A stretch of DNA of 64,000 nt from Cephalotus follicularis (taxonomy: Eukaryota; Streptophyta; Magnoliopsida; Oxalidales; Cephalotaceae): positions 310,001 to 374,000 of the forward strand of contig BDDD01000039.1 in assembly GCA_001972305.1 (NCBI GenBank). The letters are read 5' to 3'. Under the pieces are notes generated by a model. It did not search any database, was not told where the DNA came from, and was given only the letters and a program-made list of their open reading frames with translations. Below are positions 58,758 through 64,000 of this stretch, in pieces; position 1 is the first letter of the stretch; the number at the start of each line of letters is the position of its first letter. Made by a program: the position numbers and the translations under genes.

Positions 58758-58997
58758 TATTGTAAAAGCAGCCGTCTGTAAAGCAGCCGTCAGAATAGTT
58801 GAATTACTATTCCAACAACCAAACACTATTCCAACAACCCACTAAACTCCTATAAATAGGAATGTAATGTTAAGAAGAAATTAAGGAATTCATAATAAGA
58901 AAAACTCTTATTCTCTCTTACTTTCTCTCTCAATTTCTCTCTGAATCTCTTTATAATATAATTTTCTTTTGTGAGTTAATACCAGAAGTTTATAACA
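58758..58997 (+). repeat. C3 left LTR (240 bp)
   Basis: Starts TATTGTAAAAGC and ends GTTTATAACA. The start is set by the duplication GTTTT and by both copies sharing TAT before TGTAAAAG. If TG is preferred as the first base, the LTR is 58761-58997 and the flanks do not match. Confidence 0.8.
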
Positions 58998-59296
58998 CGT
59001 TATCAGTACGAGACTCTATCCAACTGAGATTTGAGGTAATTTGAATTAGTCTTTCAAATATATATATACATATATATACATATACATACATACATGTGTG
59101 TGTTAAAAATTAAAATAGTATTATTACAAAGTGTGGTGCATATACCACTAGTCGTATATATTCATTATACGATTTAATTATTATCTCTGTATGCAAAAGT
59201 ATACTTTTGCGCTTTGAAATATATATATATATATTTATATCCAAAGGTGTGTATCCGCCATACGGCTGGTTAGCCACCTTGGTAATTAGAATTAAT

Positions 59297-59305
59297 NNNN
59301 NNNNN
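59297..59305. other. Run of nine undetermined bases
   Basis: Nine Ns lie directly before the middle of RT sequence in C3. The true gap may be several kilobases. Confidence 0.85.
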
Positions 59306-59307
59306 GA

Positions 59308-60805
59308 GAAGTATTTGGACCAATAATTCAAACACCAAGCGGAGTAACCCCTGTTGGGTTCAGATGGATATTTGTTCGAAAACGAAATGAGAAAAATGAA
59401 ATTGTGAGATACAAAGCAAGGCTTGTAGCTCAAGGCTTCTCACAGAGACCAGGTATTGATTATCAGGAAACATATTCTCCAGTTATGGATGGAATCACTT
59501 TTCGATTTCTAATTAGTATGGCTGCTTCGAACGGACTTGAAACTCGTCTTATGGACGTAGTAACAACATACTTATATGGATCACTTGATAGTGACATATA
59601 TATGAGAATTCCTGATGGATTTAAAATTTCTGAATCGAACAAATCTCGCCACATGTATTCAATTAAACTACAACGTTCGTTGTATGGATTGAAACAATCT
59701 GGTCGAATGTGGTACAATCGACTAAGTGTATACTTGATCAAAGAAGGGTATACAAATGATCAAATATGTCCATGTATTTTTATCAAAAAATCTAACGATG
59801 GATTTGCTATTATTGCAGTATATGTGGATGATTTAAATCTTGTAGGTACTTCTGAAGAACTTACAGAGACTGCAACCTATTTAAAAGGCGAGTTTGAAAT
59901 GAAAGATCTTGGAAAAACAAAGTTTTGTCTTGGTATACAGGTGGAGCACATATCATCTGGGATTTTCATACATCAATCCACATACACTGAAAAGGTTCTT
60001 AGTCGATTCAACATGGACAAAGCATATCCTCTAAGCACTCCAATGGTAGTCCGATCTCTTGATGTCAAGAAGGATCCATTTCGTCCTTAAGAAGAAGGAA
60101 AAGAAATCCTTGGACCTGAAGTTCCTTATCTTAGCGCAATTGGAGCACTATTGTATCTTGCAAATTGCACAAAACCTGATATTGCATTCTCTGTCAATTT
60201 ACTAGCAAGATATAGCTCGATACCAACGAGAAGGCACTAGAATGGAATTAAGCATATAATGCGTTATCTGCGTGGAAGCACTGATATGGGTCTATTTTAT
60301 CCAAGGGGCACAAAATCAACATTGATTGGATATGCTGATGCTGGATACTTGTCTGATCCACATAAAGCAATATCACAAACCGGTTATATCTTTATCTTTT
60401 GTGACACTGCTATATCATGGCGATCAACAAAACAGACAATGACAGCAACTTCTTCGAATCATTCAGAGATCCTTGCAATTCATGAAGCAAGCCGAGAATG
60501 TATATGGTTGAGATCTATGATTCAAATCATGTGGACTATCTTCAATTAGAAATAATCCCACTGTAATATATGAAGATAATACTACTTGCATCACACAACT
60601 CAGAGGAGGATATATCAAGGGTGATGGAACGAAACATATTTCACCAAAATTCTTCTACACCCATGAGCTTCAGAAAAATGGTAATATTGATGTACAACAA
60701 ATCTGATCAAGTGACAATTTAGCGGATTTATTTACGAAGGTATTACTACATTCAAAAAGCTCAGACATGATATTGGGATGCGTCAGATTAAAGATCTTCA
60801 TTAAT
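59308..60805 (+). pseudogene. C3 reverse transcriptase and RNase H (5' part missing)
   Basis: Copia RT starts abruptly after the Ns with VGFRWIFVRKRNEKNE. It continues through RYKARLVAQGFSQRPGIDY, METRLMDVV-like (first catalytic Asp), SLYGLKQSGRMWYNRL and IIAVYVDDLNLVG (YVDD). It is open to a stop at 60090. After that, SAIGALLYLANCTKPDIAF and RNase H YADAGYLSDPHKA, TATSSNHSEILAIHEA follow in the same frame, with a stop near 60240. A frameshift near 60535 precedes YEDNTTCITQL. Only a few defects are present, fitting the young LTRs. Confidence 0.92.
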
Positions 60806-60948
60806 ACAGTTCAAGAACTTGTGAAGTTTTATTTCAGGGGGAGACTGTACTCTTTTTCCTTCGCAAAGGTTTTTATCCCAATGGGTTTTTCCTAGCAAGG
60901 TTTTAACGAGACAATCATAGTAATATAGAATAGAAATTCAATGGGGAG

Positions 60949-61188
60949 TATTGTAAAAGCAGCCGTTTGTAAAGCAGCCGCCAGAATAGTTGAATTACTA
61001 TTCCAACAACCAAACACTATTCCAACAACCCCCTAAACTCCTATAAATAGGAATGTAATGTTAAGAAGAAATTAAGGAATTCATAATAAGAAAAACTCTT
61101 ATTCTCTCTTACTTTCTCTCTCAATTTCTCTCTGAATCTCTTAATAATATAATTTTCTTTTGTGAGTTAATACCAGAAGTTTATAACA
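60949..61188 (+). repeat. C3 right LTR (240 bp)
   Basis: Same ends as the left copy. Differences are seen at the CCGTTTG/CCGTCTG, GCCGCCAG/GCCGTCAG, CCCCCTAA/CCCACTAA and TTAATAA/TTTATAA positions. Confidence 0.85.
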
Positions 61189-61193
61189 GTTTT

Positions 61194-62880
61194 AACACAT
61201 AGTGACGCATTTTTAGGGTATCTTTTTCATTTGATTTTGTCATCTTTTGATTCCTTTGACTTCTTGATTTATTTATTTATTTATTGTCTAATTTATGATA
61301 TTTTGATGTATATAGCTTTTACATAACATGTATATGTAATGTTTTGTTAAATAGTTTGAATCAATCATAGTCATGTATATACATAGGGATTTACTTGAAT
61401 ACAAATAAATATATGTATATATGCCATAATCCACCAATTGGTGGTTTGTGCTTGTGTGTGCGTGTCTATGTGCATATTGTGAAACCACTTTTGTTTAAGT
61501 TTTGCATGTGTGTGAAGACTAACGGATTCAAAGGTACACACATTTTAACACTCTTTAATCAGGATGTAACAATGAACAAACTCACAAAATTCACGTAAAA
61601 ATAATAAATCAATTTTTAATTTAAGGAAGTGATCAATAATTCAAAAATAAATAATACCGTAAGTTTAAATTCAAGTAATGTTTAATTTAAAACTAAAATC
61701 TAAGGTATTCGTATGACCACTAATCAACTGAAATAAATAAAATCTGATCGCTAACTAATCATCTGACATACGGGTAATTCACTCATCACACTTGCCCCTG
61801 ATGCCCTTGATTATCTGTCGTATAGAAAGAAACACAGCTGAACAAACCTCAGTACGGATATAAAATAGCAAAAATAAGTAATAATTAATTTAAAGATGGA
61901 CAGTTTGCAAAACTCAAACAAACATATACATATAGCTTTAGAAATTTTCATAAAGTAAATAAGAGTTTCCAAGCATATTATTTCATACTGAGATCCTAAC
62001 AAACGGATAAATCTCGCGTACATAAAAGCCAAACAAGCAATAAAATACCGGACCGTAAAAATAGATGCAAGGGATTTCTCGAGATCCACATGCATAACGG
62101 AATGATGTGTACGACACAAGACAATCAATTCCCAAACATACAGACAGACAAATATCCTATGACTGACCCATACGCCTTCAATTAACGTTACACTCACGTG
62201 ACAATCAAATTATGGATCCAAAATTGTCTACAAAGGATAGAAAGAGAGACGTTGTGGACTAATCACACCGCCACTGATGGTGTCATGTCTCCGTGCCAAA
62301 GAACATGCCTATGATACCCGCATAGGTGGTCATGTTTTAGTATGTCAAAAATTCTCAAAACATTGATCTTTCTAAAAATCAATTAAAACGAATAGGGATT
62401 CCAATTAAATCCAAAATTTATCAATTTTAAAATCGTGTATCAAAACGATAATTATTTATCAATCAAACAAATACATATTTAAGTAGTCAAAAATCAAACA
62501 TATTTAATCCCACAAAATAATCAAAGAGAGATAACAAAGAACGAAATCCGTACCTTAATCGATCGAGATTAATACGCTTAAATAAAAATCAACTAATTTA
62601 TTAGGTCTTCTTAAATCTTATCACTATGGTTCAATAGCACGTACGCTGCAAATATTAAATAAATAATAAATAAATTAATTAACTTTTATACAAATAAAAC
62701 TATGCAATTTATGAATGATGCAGTGGCGAGATAATAAAAATGGACAAAGATGCCTTAATGATGCATTGAACCCGAGGCAAATAAAAAAAAAAGGAACAAA
62801 AATGTCAAGTGAATCAATGAACCCATATAAGAAGAATTAATCAATTTCAGATGTAAAAATGGCTGATATTTGTTCTGACT
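61194..62880. other. AT-rich sequence, no supported gene
   Basis: Open frames here, including a 128-codon minus frame at 61811-62197, have no recognisable domain. From about 61790 to 62880 the minus strand has leader-like features downstream of the TATA box at 62891-62899, so this may be an unrecognised LTR or the 5' part of a transcript. Confidence 0.4.
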
Positions 62881-62890
62881 GTTGAACTAG

Positions 62891-62899
62891 TATTTATAG
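62891..62899 (-). promoter_or_regulatory. Minus-strand TATA box candidate
   Basis: The minus strand reads CACTATAAATACTAG, a good plant TATA context, with AT-rich leader-like sequence following. Confidence 0.45.
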
Positions 62900-63360
62900 T
62901 GCAAGGTGGTAACTGTCTGAATGTGTATTTCGGAGTTGAAGTGTATCCCCTAAGGAAATGCCGAGGATCTCGGTCATTTCCCTTGATCTCCGTCAAATTT
63001 GGTGGTGCTTTCCCCATATGATGTTTATCATATCTTAACTTTCCTTATATGTAGAGATTGACTCCTGGAATGTGACATCCGTGTCCTTGTACGGTCGGTG
63101 TCAGTGAGCCTACGAGGATTCTGTCTGTCTGTTAATCTGTTTTCTGGCATTCATGATATGCATCATGGCATTATTTAAATTTTTATGATTTTATTCTGAT
63201 TGTTTTCTGCATAAGAAATGAATTTTCCTTTCCGTAAATTAAATGGTGTTTTTCTAAAATGACTGCTGATTCGGAAAAATAGCCCAAGTGGTATGTCCTA
63301 AATATCCAATTTATGTCAGTATCGGTTAAATTCTGGACAAATCGGTCTGTTTTGGTTAAA

Positions 63361-63368
63361 TATAAAGG
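63361..63368 (+). promoter_or_regulatory. Plus-strand TATA box candidate
   Basis: TATAAAGG is followed about 35 bases later by a long CT-rich initiator-like tract (63402-63450). A GC-rich stretch with many CpGs comes next. The arrangement is that of a plant core promoter with 5' leader, or of an LTR promoter. Confidence 0.5.
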
Positions 63369-63399
63369 GAAAATGCCAAATCCCTCTCATATTATGCAT

Positions 63400-63660
63400 T
63401 TCTCTCTCTCCCCCCGATTTCTCTCTCCTCTCTCCCGTCTCTCTCTGCCATCTGGCTTCTGCCGCCGGCGTCAGTGCCTATCTGATGCCGGCGAGGGTAT
63501 CGGTCAAACCACAGCGACCTCTCGAGTACACCGGCCCCAGCCTCGACGCCGGCAACGGCGCCGTTTGCGCCCGGCGAGCACTTCTCTCTCCTGGCCACTG
63601 TTCTTCATCGTTCTGGCATCTCCGGTGGTCGTCACGGCAAGGCGAGCCCCCACATAAAGG
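63400..63660 (+). other. CT-rich then GC/CpG-rich segment
   Basis: The only clearly GC-rich, CpG-keeping stretch outside the older LTRs. A 114-codon plus frame (63313-63657) covers it, but it starts before the TATA box and shows no known motif. It may be a leader or first exon of something continuing to the right. Confidence 0.4.
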
Positions 63661-63754
63661 GCATGCTACCAGAGTCAACATATGCATATCATCATTGCAT
63701 AATTGTTTTAAATTCTGCATTACTTATATGTTTATATAACTGTTCTGTTTTCAT

Positions 63755-63960
63755 TTAAAAAGGGCTGAGCCCTATTCAGGTTTTAAGTTTTGTTAATATG
63801 GTTGAGGCAGAGCCCAACCCGTTTCTTATTTTCTGCTTTTAAATTATGATCTGCTGAGGGCTGAGCCCATTTTATAATCTGTTTCCTCCTTCGGGAGTGT
63901 GATTTGTTGAGGGCTGAGCCCATATTACAACTGTTTCCTCCTTTGGGAGTGTGATTTTTA
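63755..63960 (+). repeat. GGGCTGAGCCC repeat group
   Basis: GGGCTGAGCCC, a hairpin word with 5-base arms, occurs near 63763, 63859 and 63910, with a GGCAGAGCCC variant near 63807. The last two units, about 51 bases apart, also share a CTGTTTCCTCCTTYGGGAGTGTGATTT-type tail. This is a short tandem repeat with hairpin potential. Confidence 0.75.
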
Positions 63961-64000
63961 TAAATTGTGTTTTTCTTTACAGGGTGCATAATCCTATAAA

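Larger units (their letters stand above)
58758..61188 (+). mobile_element. C3: young short-LTR copia element, interior incomplete
   Basis: LTRs are 58758-58997 and 60949-61188 (240 bp each), differing at only about four positions. The duplication GTTTT lies at 58753-58757 and 61189-61193. TATAAATA is in each LTR (58851-58858 and 61042-61049). The polypurine tract AATGGGGAG precedes the right LTR. The interior has RT and RNase H only; gag, protease and integrase are absent. A run of nine Ns (59297-59305) lies exactly where they should be. Confidence 0.9.

Noticed and set aside
59110-59433. 107-codon minus frame across the Ns
   Set aside because: It spans the undetermined bases and is antisense to copia RT. 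An artefact of reading through Ns.
61811-62197. 128-codon hydrophobic minus frame as a membrane protein
   Set aside because: Low-complexity Phe/Ile/Leu content from AT-rich DNA, no family resemblance and no supporting splice or polyadenylation context.
63313-63657. 114-codon frame rich in Pro, Arg and Ser
   Set aside because: It begins upstream of the only TATA box, has compositional bias from GC-rich DNA and no known motif. Kept only as a possible leader region.

Overview
The window is a nuclear, repeat-saturated block of a flowering-plant genome, most likely a eudicot and of the kind found in pericentromeric heterochromatin. The basis is Ty1/copia and Ty3/gypsy (chromovirus-type) LTR retrotransposons with initiator-tRNA-Met primer sites, a Cassandra-type element carrying a 5S rRNA-like promoter, and a MITE. 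I see no intact host gene. Every recognisable protein is a decayed retrotransposon gag or pol.

Layout, with elements named for use below. G1 (1-5191, minus) is a gypsy element whose 3' part lies left of the window. It sits inside copia element A (minus; pieces 5192-5469 and 7865-8878). A is also split by a solo LTR, S1 (5475-7859). At 8879 begins an LTR-like sequence X (8879-9291, resuming at 55688). X is interrupted by one 46.4-kb block, element O (9292-55682, minus), flanked by the duplication CATAG.

O is a small non-autonomous gypsy-like element swollen by nested insertions. Its left LTR is in five pieces. These are separated by copia C2 (9790-14813), gypsy G2 (15244-28973, itself holding solo LTR S2 at 18841-21520), a Cassandra-like TRIM (29192-30072) and a reversed solo copia LTR, SC (30337-33045). 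O's short interior is split by copia C1 (35414-52742). C1 in turn carries a gag-only gypsy element, TG (43494-50229), inserted into its RNase H. O's right LTR is 53037-55682. From 55688 to 64000 there is AT-rich sequence with a MITE (56376-56632), a young short-LTR copia C3 (58758-61188) and an unclassified promoter-like, partly GC-rich end.

Almost every boundary was set from matching 5-bp target duplications and LTR ends, so the order of insertion can be read: A, then X, then O, then C1, then TG; and O, then G2, then S2. The most unusual pattern is a set of arrays of short palindromes centred on TCGA, mostly in pairs 19-22 bp apart. They recur in several unrelated LTR families of both superfamilies, about 0.5 kb downstream of the TATA box in three gypsy-type LTRs and in the leader of the copia elements.
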